Positions 37,428 to 46,422 of a DNA stretch of 64,000 bases are shown piece by piece. The DNA lies in contig JANXZS010000121.1 in assembly GCA_025355385.1 (NCBI GenBank), forward strand, positions 1-64,000. The letters are read 5' to 3'. The position numbers were made by a program, and so were the translations under genes. Below the pieces are notes generated by a model, which was not told where the DNA came from, ran no database searches, and saw nothing but the letters and a program-made list of their open reading frames with translations. Numbering within the stretch: the stretch's first letter is position 1; each line of letters begins with the position of its first letter. Origin of the DNA: Acidobacteriaceae bacterium (GTDB lineage Bacteria > Acidobacteriota > Terriglobia > Terriglobales > Acidobacteriaceae).

Positions 37428-39311
37428 GTGCGGAAGCGTCTCTCCAATCTGGTTTTGGCCATTTGTTGCTTTATGTCGGCTTGTGCTCAACCGCCCCAGC
37501 CTGAATCTGCGTCCGAGATCGCGTATCTCCGATCGCACTACATCAAGCATGAATTCCGCATCCCGATGCGAGATGGAGTCCGTCTCTTTACCGCAGTGTA
37601 TGTGCCGCGCCCCGGCGCCTTTGCGGACCCCGGCCCATATCCCCTACTGATCACGCGAACGCCTTATGGCGTAGGTCCTTATGGAGAGAAGAGCTATCCC
37701 CTGGCCTTGGGCCCGAGCGATGAGTTCGAAAAGACGGGGTACATCTTTGCCTATCAGGATGTGCGCGAACGCTTCATGTCAGAGGGCACATTTATGGAGA
37801 TGCGGCCCCATCTCGGCATCAAGGAGTCTCCAAAGGATGTGGACGATTCATCGGACATGTACGACACGGTCGAGTTCCTTCTGAAGCACACAGCCAGCAA
37901 TAACGGAAAAGTCGGGCTTGTAGGTATGTCTTATCCGGGGTTCTACACCTCGGCTGGCATCATTGATTCACACCCGGCCATCAAGGCGGCCAGCCCGCAG
38001 GCGCCACTTACCGACCTTTTCCTCTCCGATGACGCTTATCACGGCGGCGCATTCATGCTGGCGGACAATTTCGGCTTCTACCTCGGCTTCCTTCCGATGC
38101 ATACCCCAACAACGAAGACGCCCCATTCCCCATTTCGATTCGGTGCGCAAGATATGTACTCGTTCTATTTGAGCATCGGAGCCACGTCGAATCTGGAGAC
38201 TAAGGTTCTGCACGACCCAAACCCTTATTTTCACGATCAACTTATCCACGATACTTACGACGACTACTGGCAGTCGCGTGACATCTCCCGGCACCTGACT
38301 GACGTGCACTGCGCGGTGATGACAGTCGCCGGCTGGTTCGATGGCGACGACCTGGCCGGCCCATTCAAGACCTTCCACTCCATCGATGCGCTGAATCCGG
38401 ATGCGGTTAACACTCTCGTCGTGGGCCCATGGAACCACGGCGGATGGGCACACAACGATGGCGACCAACTCGGCGATGTTGAGTTCGGTTCGAAGACGTC
38501 CTTGTTTTTCCGGAGCCAGATTCAGTTTCCATTTTTCGAGCACTATCTAAAAAATAAAGCAAGCGCTCCTCTTCCCAAAGCATATGTCTTTGAGACCGGC
38601 ACAAATGTCTGGCACAAGTACGATTCGTGGCCACCAAAGATCGCCATTGAGCGAACTCTGTATCTTCGCGCGGGAGGACGTCTGAGTTTTGACCCTCCTC
38701 TGGCAAGCGAGGACGATCACGACCAGTATGTGAGCGATCCGGGGCGGCCGGTCCCGTTTCTGAATTTCAATTTCAGTGATGTGCCCGCGCGCTACGTGGA
38801 TGGCGATCAGCGCTTCGCCTCCCGTCGCCCGGACGTACTGGTTTATCAAACAGAGCCTCTAACAGAGGACCTCACTATTGCTGGCCCAGTTGCGCCACAG
38901 TTGCGCATCGCATCGACTGGAACCGATTCAGACTTTGTAGTGAAATTAATTGACGTATATCCAGATGACTATCACGATTCGCCGCCTGCACACATGGCTG
39001 GATATCAACAACTGGTTCGTGGCGAACCGATGCGCGCCAAGTTCCGCGATTCGTGGGAAAGACCGCAACCGCTGACGCCAGACGCCATCACTAAAGTCAA
39101 CTTCTCCATGCCCGATATCAACCACACATTCTTGAGAGGTCATCGCATCATGGTGCAGATTCAGAGCTCATGGTTCCCGTTGACCGACAGAAATCCCCAG
39201 ACTTTTACGGATATTCCATTTGCCAAGCCGGAGCAGTTCGTGAAAGCGACGGAGAGCATCTACCACTCTCCAACCACGCCAAGTTCTCTCGATATCCTCG
39301 TGTTGCCTTGA
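37428..39311 (+). CDS. CocE/NonD-family hydrolase (alpha-amino-acid-ester-hydrolase type), lipoprotein
   Basis: GTG start; 627 residues. The leader ends FMSACAQPP, a lipobox. The X-Pro dipeptidyl-peptidase S15-type domain follows: MRDGVRLFTAVYVP, RTPYGVGPYGE, nucleophile Ser in VGLVGMSYPGFY, Asp in VAGWFDGDDLAGP and His in VVGPWNHGGWAH. The C-terminal jelly roll is intact (LTIAGPVAPQLRIASTGTDSDFVVKLIDVYP). Close relatives hydrolyse or transfer alpha-amino acid esters, while CocE itself splits cocaine. An ester between an amino-acid or aromatic acid and the rest of the glycoconjugate would suit the locus. That substrate is a guess. Confidence 0.88.
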   Translation: MRKRLSNLVLAICCFMSACAQPPQPESASEIAYLRSHYIKHEFRIPMRDGVRLFTAVYVPRPGAFADPGPYPLLITRTPYGVGPYGEKSYPLALGPSDEFEKTGYIFAYQDVRERFMSEGTFMEMRPHLGIKESPKDVDDSSDMYDTVEFLLKHTASNNGKVGLVGMSYPGFYTSAGIIDSHPAIKAASPQAPLTDLFLSDDAYHGGAFMLADNFGFYLGFLPMHTPTTKTPHSPFRFGAQDMYSFYLSIGATSNLETKVLHDPNPYFHDQLIHDTYDDYWQSRDISRHLTDVHCAVMTVAGWFDGDDLAGPFKTFHSIDALNPDAVNTLVVGPWNHGGWAHNDGDQLGDVEFGSKTSLFFRSQIQFPFFEHYLKNKASAPLPKAYVFETGTNVWHKYDSWPPKIAIERTLYLRAGGRLSFDPPLASEDDHDQYVSDPGRPVPFLNFNFSDVPARYVDGDQRFASRRPDVLVYQTEPLTEDLTIAGPVAPQLRIASTGTDSDFVVKLIDVYPDDYHDSPPAHMAGYQQLVRGEPMRAKFRDSWERPQPLTPDAITKVNFSMPDINHTFLRGHRIMVQIQSSWFPLTDRNPQTFTDIPFAKPEQFVKATESIYHSPTTPSSLDILVLP

Positions 39312-39373
39312 CGGTTGCGGCCGCCGCACCGTCGCCAGACCATATTCAGAAAGTGACAAAGCGAATGGCGAAA

Positions 39374-39393
39374 TAGTAAGGTTACTTAACTAA
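39374..39393. promoter_or_regulatory. MarR-type operator-like dyad (site I)
   Basis: TAGTAAGGTTACTTAACTAA, 64 bp before the second sulfatase start. Confidence 0.75.
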
Positions 39394-39456
39394 ATTATGC
39401 CACGGACGCGGCGGCAACAATCGCGCCATTCTCTGGCGGCGGAGGAGGACGGATCT

Positions 39457-41031
39457 ATGGATCGCAGATCGTTCATCAAACTCGCGGGAGCAGCTGGCCT
39501 CGCGACGAGTGCGGAACAGGCAGATTCCTCAGCCTACAAAGGCAAAGCAGAGCTGAGGCAGGCAATCGTCATCCTTGGAGAATCCGTCCGCTATGACATG
39601 CTCAACTGCAATGTCAAGACAGGATTACACACTCCTAATCTGGACCGCCTAGCTGCGCAGGGCGCTCGCTTCGACCGAGCCTACAACTGCCAGCCTGTCT
39701 GTTCACCTGCGCGGTCGTCGATCTGGACGGGGCTGTACCCACACACCAACGGAGTTTGGGGTAACAGCATGCCCCTTGGCGACACAACGCACACCGTCGG
39801 TCAGAGGCTGACGGACCAAGGCATACACTGCGCGTTCATCGGGAAGTGGCACTTGAGCGGTGTAGATTATTTTGATACCGGACGCCCCGCCTCTGGGTGG
39901 GACAAGAACTACTGGTACGATATGCGCGACTACCTCGAAGAGTTGTCTCCGTCAGATCGCCTGCGCTCCAGGAATCCGGCAACCGGCGACGATCCTGCCT
40001 GGACTGCTGAACACTGCTACGGCCACCGCTGCACTCAGCGCGCCCTCGGCTTCCTGGACAAGCATCAAAATGAGGACTTTCTGCTCGTAGTTGCCTATGA
40101 TGAGCCGCATGGCCCTTCCCTCTGTCCAATCGAATACTCAAAGATGTACGAGGACTACATCTTCCCGAGCAATGCGAATGTGAATGATGTTCTTCTGCAC
40201 AAGCCCGAAGAGCAGCGCGTGTGGGCGGACGGAAGACTTACAACGAGCCAGCCACCGATTCGAGACAAGCACTTCTTTGGGTCGCACACGTTCATCGATC
40301 ATGAGATCGGTCGCGTGCTGGACAAAGCCGAGCAGCGCACTCCAGGTGCAATGCTGATGTATACCAGCGATCATGGGGTCTTTTTGGAATCGCATCGGCT
40401 GACCGATAAGGGACCTGCGATGTATGACGAGATTACGCGAGTGCCGTTCCTTGTTAAGTGGACTGGGCACACACCACCCAATGTGGCCTCGTCAAGCCTC
40501 GTTTCACATATCGATATCAGTGGAACGCTGATGGAATTCTTTGGCTTTGAGGTTCCCAAAACCCTCGAAGGCGGCAGCATGCTGCCCTTGATCAAGAATC
40601 CAACCGCTGCGGGCAGAAGTGAAGTGTTTATCGAATGGGGCCGATATGAGGCTGACCACGACGGATTCGGTGCATTTCAGCCAATACGATGTGTCTTTGA
40701 TGGCCGGTACAAGCTCTCCATTCATCTCATGACCTCCGATGAACTCTACGACCTTGAGAGTGATCCAAGTGAATTGGAGAATCTGATCGATTCCGAGAAC
40801 GATCTTGTGTCCCGGAACGACCTGCATGACCGGTTGCTGAATTGGATGAACGTCTCGCGTGATCCTTTTCGAGGCTACTACTGGGGACGACGCCCCTGGA
40901 GAAGTGATTTTCCAGTGTCGTGGCAAAACTCGGGAATGACTCGCCAACGCGAGGCAGACGGCTATCTTCCCCGCGAGCTGGACTACGACACGGGTATGCC
41001 TATGGAAGCCTCCACACGCCCGAAGAGCTAA
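39457..41031 (+). CDS. Sulfatase, second copy, exported
   Basis: The start at 39457 follows GGAGGAGG and puts a Tat signal (MDRRSFIKLAGAAGLATSA) at the N-terminus; 524 residues. Formylglycine motif CSPARSSIWTGLYPH is intact. Metal ligands are seen in IVILGESVRYDMLN (Asp-Asp replaced by Glu-Ser, unusual) and MYTSDHGVFLESH. Other marks are FIGKWHLSGVDYF and DEPHGPSLCP. Since the usual DD of the first metal loop is not present, metal binding and substrate may differ from the 25.6-kb sulfatase, whose sequence is quite different. Needs FGE for activation. Confidence 0.88.
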   Translation: MDRRSFIKLAGAAGLATSAEQADSSAYKGKAELRQAIVILGESVRYDMLNCNVKTGLHTPNLDRLAAQGARFDRAYNCQPVCSPARSSIWTGLYPHTNGVWGNSMPLGDTTHTVGQRLTDQGIHCAFIGKWHLSGVDYFDTGRPASGWDKNYWYDMRDYLEELSPSDRLRSRNPATGDDPAWTAEHCYGHRCTQRALGFLDKHQNEDFLLVVAYDEPHGPSLCPIEYSKMYEDYIFPSNANVNDVLLHKPEEQRVWADGRLTTSQPPIRDKHFFGSHTFIDHEIGRVLDKAEQRTPGAMLMYTSDHGVFLESHRLTDKGPAMYDEITRVPFLVKWTGHTPPNVASSSLVSHIDISGTLMEFFGFEVPKTLEGGSMLPLIKNPTAAGRSEVFIEWGRYEADHDGFGAFQPIRCVFDGRYKLSIHLMTSDELYDLESDPSELENLIDSENDLVSRNDLHDRLLNWMNVSRDPFRGYYWGRRPWRSDFPVSWQNSGMTRQREADGYLPRELDYDTGMPMEASTRPKS

Positions 41032-41254
41032 CTGGAGCACCCTGGATAAGGAAGACCCCAAATAAATGGTGAAGCACCAAAGAGCTACATCGATCATTAC
41101 AACGACACCTATCAAAAGGATTGGGACGCATCTGCGAGGAAAGGTTGAAACCTCGGAAGAAAATGGGACCTGTCCCCATCAAGGCAAAGCTGCCTCCACA
41201 AGACGCCAGAGGCCTTTCGTGGTCATCGCTCACCGATTAACAGAAGCACTATAT

Positions 41255-41460
41255 GTGCGGTCTACTATGGCCAAGTCAGCGATAGCGACTGGTTACTCGG
41301 GGAGCTAATGAACAGCATTGAGAAAAATGGACGAGCCAAGGGACACCGCAATATTTGTTACCTCAGATCATGGCGACTATAGCGGAGACTATGGACTAGT
41401 GAAAAAGTGGCCAAGCGGACTAGATGACTGTCTTGCAAGAGTTCCTCTGATCTGCAAGGT
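41255..41460 (+). pseudogene. Sulfatase fragment, truncated
   Basis: The frame starting AVYYGQVSDSDWLLGELMNS (41257 on), followed after a one-base shift near 41341 by DTAIFVTSDHGDYSGDYGLV and then KKWPSGLDDCLARVPLI, matches the middle of a sulfatase (TSDHGDY metal motif). The match stops at 41460, exactly where IS3-type sequence begins. Neither end of the gene is present. It is a third sulfatase of the locus, cut by transposable elements. Confidence 0.65.
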
Positions 41461-41715
41461 AGGCACTCGTCGTGCAGCTTGCCGTTGAACGACTCGACGT
41501 ACCCAACTCTCCACCGGCTTGCCAGGCGGGTGAAAGTCCAGGTGCATACATACCGTTCTTTGTAAACCCAGGGGTCTATCGCCTTCCTCGCGAACTCGGT
41601 CCATTGTAGACGGCGATCGACTCTGGAGCCGCCCGCAGAGCGACAATCTTGTCCCGCGCCGTAGTCACCTTCTCGCAGCCCAGTGAGTTGTCGGCGAACA
41701 ACGTCAGGCACTCGC
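41460..41715 (-). pseudogene. IS3-family transposase OrfB remnant
   Basis: On the minus strand WTEFARKAIDPWVYKERYV and, further on, GYVESFNGKLHDECL correspond to the DDE region of IS3-type OrfB (N-G-x-E-F-x-S-x-A ... G-x-x-E-S-F-N-G-x-L-R-D-E-C-L). The metal-binding Glu is present in VESFNG; flanking parts are degraded. No inverted repeats were found by eye. Confidence 0.65.
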
Positions 41716-41789
41716 GGGTGAACTGCTCGACGACCGTCAGCACGCGGATTCAGCGTCCGTCGAGCAGCATCAAGCGCCTGATTCGCATC

Positions 41790-42256
41790 TCGCGATCTTC
41801 ACCGGGTCACCGGCAACCGCCGCGACAAGGTCCCCGGCGTCGGCGTCGAGTTCGTCCGCATCGTCGTGGACGATCGTAGCCGGCTGGCGTTCGCGACCAT
41901 CTGCCCGGACGAGACCAGGGCTTCCGTGCTGCACTTCCTGCATTTAAGGACGTCCTCATAGACAACGGAGTCAGCCATGCCTTCGCCGATCTACGCCGTG
42001 CGCGTCGCTTCAAGCATCGCCGCACCATGCCCTAGACCCCGCGCACCCACGGTATAAGCAGAACGTTTCATCAAAACCGCCCTCAATGAGGGGCCTACGC
42101 CCGCACGTGCCAGAACTCAGCAGAGCGAGAGCTCCACCTCGCCCCACGGATCAACGAATACAACTGGCATAGACCACATGCTAGTCTTGCACTACAACCA
42201 CCCGTCAGCCGAACAGGCCTCCATCAAGAACAACCTATTGGGTTTCCTCACCTAAG
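41790..42256 (+). pseudogene. IS481-family transposase remnant
   Basis: Read with frameshifts, the plus strand gives HRVTGNRRDKVPGVGVEFVR, VDDRSRLAFATICPDETRAS, then RFIKTALNEG, EYNWHRPHA and a C-terminal NNLLGFLT. That is the order of IS481-type transposases, including the VDDHSR motif and the NWHRPH box. At least three frame breaks and one internal stop make it dead. It adjoins the IS3 remnant. Confidence 0.6.
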
Positions 42257-42720
42257 ATGCTTTTGGTGGTCACCGATGGTCATCGATAGGGTACAAGCAT
42301 TATGTTTATGACGTCGCAAAGCGTAGCGCAACACGGGCGGCAGACGGAACGGTACGTGCTCATTTTCGCTCCAGAGTTACTAGCCCGGACCTGTTACTAT
42401 GCCCGTCTGTTCCCAGTCCATTCCGGCCATCTGACCGAGGAGACTGACCGCTACGCACAAGCCCTCATTTACAAAGACCTTGCTCATACCTGTTTTGCTG
42501 AAGCGAAACGGAGATTCCGTTCGTATTAACTACGGCTCAGTCTTGGTGACAAACGGCGGAGCTTGTTGTTGGGAGATGAGTCATCTTCGTCTATTAAGAG
42601 CGTCGACCTTCTGCGGCTGCTTTTGCTACCCTTTTTGCAAGTCGGGACAGACACAGGAACTCAGGTTCCTAAAAACGCTCTCGTGACCGGCCAATCGAAC
42701 GCCTTATTTAGGGGGTGAAA
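42257..42720. other. Gene-poor stretch before the FGE gene
   Basis: A 75-codon open frame (42302-42529) has no convincing ribosome site or homology that I recognise. Nothing else is evident besides the leader of the FGE gene. Confidence 0.4.
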
Positions 42721-42724
42721 ACCA

Positions 42725-43711
42725 ATGAGTTCCGAGACCGACATCACTCAGGCGAAGAAAAGCCACTGCTGTGTCCCGTCATCGGCACGCTCAGATTCAT
42801 CTTCAAGCAAGTTAAGTACTCAAAAGATTGAGACGCGGAGCCCATCGGATTGCCGCGCGCCTGAACAGATGGTTTCCCTCCCGGGCGGTACATTTCTGAT
42901 GGGGACAGACTGCGCCGAGGCATTTCAACAGGATGGCGAAGGACCGGTACGAGCCGTGAGTCTCGAAGCGTTTCAAATCGACCGATGCCCGGTCACTAAC
43001 GACCGCTTTCGGGAGTTTGTAGCAGCGACCGGATACAAGACAGAGGGTGAGATTTTCGGTTGGTCATTTGTATTCTGGACGCACGTTCCTAAGCTTCGAT
43101 TCCAGGAATTGGTTGAAGATACCGTCGCGGCCGCGCCGTGGTGGTGCAAGGTTCGTGGGGCACATTGGAAGGAGCCAGAAGGGCCAGGCTCAAACATCCT
43201 ACATCGCGGCGATCACCCCGTTATTCACGTCTCATGGAACGATGCAGAAGCTTATTGTCGCTGGACTGGTCAGCGCCTTCCCACTGAGGCCGAATGGGAA
43301 TATGCAGCGCGCGGTGGCCTAGAGCAAAAACTATATCCTTGGGGCAACAAGCTCAGACCTGGCGGGGAACATCTCTGCAATATATGGCAGGGCGAGTTTC
43401 CGCGAAACGACACTGGAGATGATGGTTTTACCGGCACGTCTCCGGTCAGAGCCTTTCCGCCAAACGGGTTCGGCCTGTATTCTGCGACGGGGAACACGTG
43501 GGAATGGTGCGCAGATTGGTTCGATACCGACTTCCATCTAACGGCTAGCCAAGACAATCCGAAAGGACCGGCAAGTGGCGTCGCCCGTGTGATGAAGGGT
43601 GGCTCGTTCCTGTGCCATAAGTCCTATTGCAACCGTTACCGGGTTGCAGCGCGCAGTTCCAACACTCCTGATAGTTCCACATCGAACGTGGGTTTCCGCT
43701 GTGCTTTGTGA
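42725..43711 (+). CDS. Formylglycine-generating enzyme (sulfatase activator)
   Basis: Strong ribosome site (AGGGGG) before ATG; 328 residues. It converts the Cys of C-x-P-x-R in sulfatases to formylglycine, which both intact sulfatases of this window need. SUMF1 fold marks: [69 protein letters not shown]. The two active-site cysteines are present ([19 protein letters not shown]), so this is a true aerobic, copper-dependent FGE and not one of the many SUMF-like proteins without them. It has its own leader and no copy of the MarR-type dyad was found nearby. Confidence 0.93.
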   Translation: MSSETDITQAKKSHCCVPSSARSDSSSSKLSTQKIETRSPSDCRAPEQMVSLPGGTFLMGTDCAEAFQQDGEGPVRAVSLEAFQIDRCPVTNDRFREFVAATGYKTEGEIFGWSFVFWTHVPKLRFQELVEDTVAAAPWWCKVRGAHWKEPEGPGSNILHRGDHPVIHVSWNDAEAYCRWTGQRLPTEAEWEYAARGGLEQKLYPWGNKLRPGGEHLCNIWQGEFPRNDTGDDGFTGTSPVRAFPPNGFGLYSATGNTWEWCADWFDTDFHLTASQDNPKGPASGVARVMKGGSFLCHKSYCNRYRVAARSSNTPDSSTSNVGFRCAL

Positions 43712-43756
43712 CAGTTCAATGTCGCTCCGCTCCACTCCGTGTCTGCCCGTCTCAAT

Positions 43757-44320
43757 CTAACCTTGGAAATGACATGAAAGAGGCCAGCGCATCACGATCG
43801 ATCGCCGTGCGGCAGACGCAACCGTGCCAATCTTATCGCTCAGAAGTGTCGAGGTGACTTCTGTTGGAGTGTTCGGATTCCAAGCAATGGAAGCACGGAC
43901 ATTCTCGTCAGGGTCCGACGATAAATGAGACAGCACGAGGGAGTCGGCATTTCGGTGTTTCGCAACCTCGATTCGAACTCGGGCTTCTACGTCTCTGCCC
44001 AGCTCAGCAAGAACCTGAGAAGGTGTTGTGGTATCGCGTGCGGTCTCGATCCTCACGTGAATATCACTGCACAGTGCGAGATTCGGATTCCTCTCTAACT
44101 CCTGGCACAATATCTCCGCTCGCTCCTCCAAACGTGCTTGGTTTTTCGTTATGTCGCTGAAGTGCCTGACAGCTCTCCCTCGTACGACTCTTGCGGCTGA
44201 TTGGCGCCATTGAAATACTGAGATGGACATTGTTTTGCCGCCGCCGTCCCCGCCGTCAAAATCCCATTCGCCTGGCGCTGGCTCAATCCTGAGTAATCTA
44301 GACCGAATTCCCCGTTGCAT
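43757..44320 (-). CDS. Leucine-rich-variant/HEAT-like repeat protein
   Basis: AAGGAG lies five bases before the ATG; 187 residues. From about residue 85 it has repeats of some 25 residues: VRIETARDTTTPSQVLAELGRD, VRIEVAKHRNADSLVLSHLSSD, VRASIAWNPNTPTEVTSTLLSD. This is the LRV type of right-handed alpha solenoid (V-R-x-x-V-A-x-N-x-x-T-P-x-x-x-L-x-x-L). Such solenoids bind other proteins. No further function can be read; it may be a fragment of a longer array. Confidence 0.65.
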   Translation of the reverse strand: MQRGIRSRLLRIEPAPGEWDFDGGDGGGKTMSISVFQWRQSAARVVRGRAVRHFSDITKNQARLEERAEILCQELERNPNLALCSDIHVRIETARDTTTPSQVLAELGRDVEARVRIEVAKHRNADSLVLSHLSSDPDENVRASIAWNPNTPTEVTSTLLSDKIGTVASAARRSIVMRWPLSCHFQG

Positions 44321-44995
44321 TGGTACTCCTTAAAAAATGAAATTAACTCGCTCCTGGGCAGCCAGGCCGAGCTCGGGCTCACCCTCGAGGAGTCGAAAGA
44401 GCTGGCCAACTTCCAGCGCTCCCTGGTCATCCTGGGACCAGCCGCCGGTGCCGTGATGCTCTGCCCTGGCAACCAGGTCGGCGTGCCCACTGAGCAACGC
44501 TGTCCTTACGCCGCCAAGTGCCCTCTCCTGCGCGCCGGGAAGGCGCCAGCCGACAAGCTAAGCCCGATCGAGCGTGCCATCACCGAAGAGCGCTTCTCGG
44601 CCTGGTCGAGGACCGTGGGCCAGGATCCGGAGTACCTGACAGAGGATGCCCGGGCTACTGTCTCGACTCTCACTTACATCGATCTGCAGGAACAACGCTG
44701 CACCCACATCCTGTCGACGGGTGAGGCTGCTAGGCTCACTCAGACCAATGTGACTGAGGCCATTAACTTCACAACGGTCGATGACGAAGGTGGGCAAACA
44801 CAGACTGTTTTGCCACTTACCTGGGAAAGAGTACTGCACATAAATGCGGAGCTTTTGGCTCAACTGCAAGAGAGGCGCAGGATGATTCTCAAGGACTGGA
44901 TAAGGCTGCGAGGCAATGTGACTGACGCCATCAACTTTCCTGTCCAGAACGACGACGGCAAGATGAGCCATGAGGTTCTCCCCCTTGTCAGATGA
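44315..44995 (+). CDS. Unrecognised Cys-motif protein, possibly truncated
   Basis: The frame is 226 codons from a TTG that overlaps the start of the divergent repeat gene; the real start is unclear and the 5' part may be missing. It contains VMLCPGN and CPYAAKCPLLRAGKAP, a three-cysteine cluster that could bind metal. The C-terminal half holds an imperfect internal repeat (TNVTEAINFTTVDDEGGQT and GNVTDAINFPVQNDDGKMS). A third trace of the linking motif (MILKDW) lies past the stop at about 45050, hinting at a decayed repeat. Neighbours are recombination genes, so a phage or ICE origin is likely. Function unknown. Confidence 0.5.
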   Translation: MHWYSLKNEINSLLGSQAELGLTLEESKELANFQRSLVILGPAAGAVMLCPGNQVGVPTEQRCPYAAKCPLLRAGKAPADKLSPIERAITEERFSAWSRTVGQDPEYLTEDARATVSTLTYIDLQEQRCTHILSTGEAARLTQTNVTEAINFTTVDDEGGQTQTVLPLTWERVLHINAELLAQLQERRRMILKDWIRLRGNVTDAINFPVQNDDGKMSHEVLPLVR

Positions 44996-45452
44996 GCGGG
45001 TTCTTTATTCCAACGTTTGGCTTTGCCTCATATGTCTGAAACGCGCATATGATTCTTAAGGATTGGCTGACGGTTGCGTTCCCCTGCGTTTCGCCTCGGC
45101 CCGAGTAATCGAGCTTCATACCGCGCGGGCGAGCATATTGCGCGTCAATTTCGCTATGCCTTTGTTGTGGAACCAATCTCTCCTGCATTGTTGGGAAAGG
45201 GGTCGAGTATATCGTCAACGCGGCCGACGTCCAGATAGAGAAGCGCGATTCCTCGGTCTGTCGCAGGTCGTTGTTCCGTTTTTCTCATCCGAACATGTCA
45301 GTCGGCTTGGTCTCCCCGTCAAGGCACCGGTGACGCCGCGGAAGCGGCCACCGGCTGCGAACACTCACCCGGGGAACATAGCAGTGCCCGCCCGTATGCG
45401 TTACATTTGCTGCAACGCTCGTAGAGGTGAGCGTTACGAAGAGGCAAAATCA
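44996..45452. other. Gap before the recombinase gene
   Basis: Apart from the MILKDW-like echo near 45050, I see no gene; upstream extension of the recombinase frame through here lacks a ribosome site and is rejected. Confidence 0.4.
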
Positions 45453-46133
45453 ATGGCAAACGATCGGTTCGTCGCGTACTTCAGGGTTTCAACGATAAAG
45501 CAAGGAGTGAGCGGCCTCGGTTTGGAAGCTCAGCAAGAGGCCGTTCGGTCGTACCTGAACGGCGGGTACTGGAAGAGGGTGGCGGAGTTCACGGAGATAG
45601 AAAGCGGCAAGAGGAATGATCGACCCGCACTCGCTGAGGCCCTCAGCGTTTGCCGCGTTCGCGGTGCCACGCTCATCATTGCAAAGTTGGATCGCCTCGC
45701 ACGCAACGTACATTTCATCTCCTCGATGATGGAGGCCGGTGTCGAGTTCATTGCCGTTGACTTCCCCCAGGCAAACCGACTCACGATTCACATACTGGCT
45801 GCAGTCGCTGAACATGAGGCTCTAATGATTAGCACCCGTACGAAGGCCGCTCTCGCCGCTGCGCGAGCCCGCGGCGTCGTCTTGGGTGGGGACCGTGGCA
45901 ACATCGCTTCCATGGCAGCAAAGGGCAATCATGCGAGCGCGGAGAAGCGATCCGCTGGTGCAACGAAACGGGCGGCGGACTTGCTGCCTGTCATCCAGCG
46001 TATCCAAGCGTTAGGGGCATCGTCATTGCGGGAGATCGCAGCGGCGCTGAATGATAGGGACATCCCCACCTCAACCAGCAAGGGCAGATGGTATGCGACA
46101 CAAGTGAGACGAGTACTTAGCAGAGCGGCATAG
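45453..46133 (+). CDS. Serine recombinase/resolvase
   Basis: ATG at 45453 with GAGG upstream; 226 residues. Catalytic Ser lies in FVAYFRVSTIKQG, with the other conserved region LIIAKLDRLARNVHFIS (Arg residues) and AEHEALMISTRTKAALAAARARG. The C-terminal part (LPVIQRIQALGASSLREIAAALNDRDIPT) is a helix-turn-helix DNA-binding domain as in Hin/resolvase proteins. Small serine recombinases of this type invert or resolve DNA within mobile elements. No paired recombination sites could be picked out by eye. Confidence 0.88.
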   Translation: MANDRFVAYFRVSTIKQGVSGLGLEAQQEAVRSYLNGGYWKRVAEFTEIESGKRNDRPALAEALSVCRVRGATLIIAKLDRLARNVHFISSMMEAGVEFIAVDFPQANRLTIHILAAVAEHEALMISTRTKAALAAARARGVVLGGDRGNIASMAAKGNHASAEKRSAGATKRAADLLPVIQRIQALGASSLREIAAALNDRDIPTSTSKGRWYATQVRRVLSRAA

Positions 46134-46422
46134 CTGCTTGACGCCGGCTGGCGACAACCGCAGCGAGCCAGTTGAATGTACCCATGACTGCGGCGGAGGT
46201 CGCTTCAGCCATCCAGCATAGCAGCACATGGATCGCCGCCAATTTTGGCTGCCCACGAAGAGTATTTGCCAGTAACGTCTGCCTACAGCTTTCCCGCCCA
46301 TGTCCCGACTCAGAATCGGATAGCTCGATCATTTCCCGTGTACCCTGCCGGCGACCGTGACGCGTGCTTAGAGCCAGTTATTAATGAATGACTCGCCCCC
46401 GCTAGCATCCTTACTGCGGCCA

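Noticed and set aside
42302-42529. Possible 75-residue protein before the FGE gene
   Set aside because: No homology recognised, no convincing start, and flanked by transposase debris.
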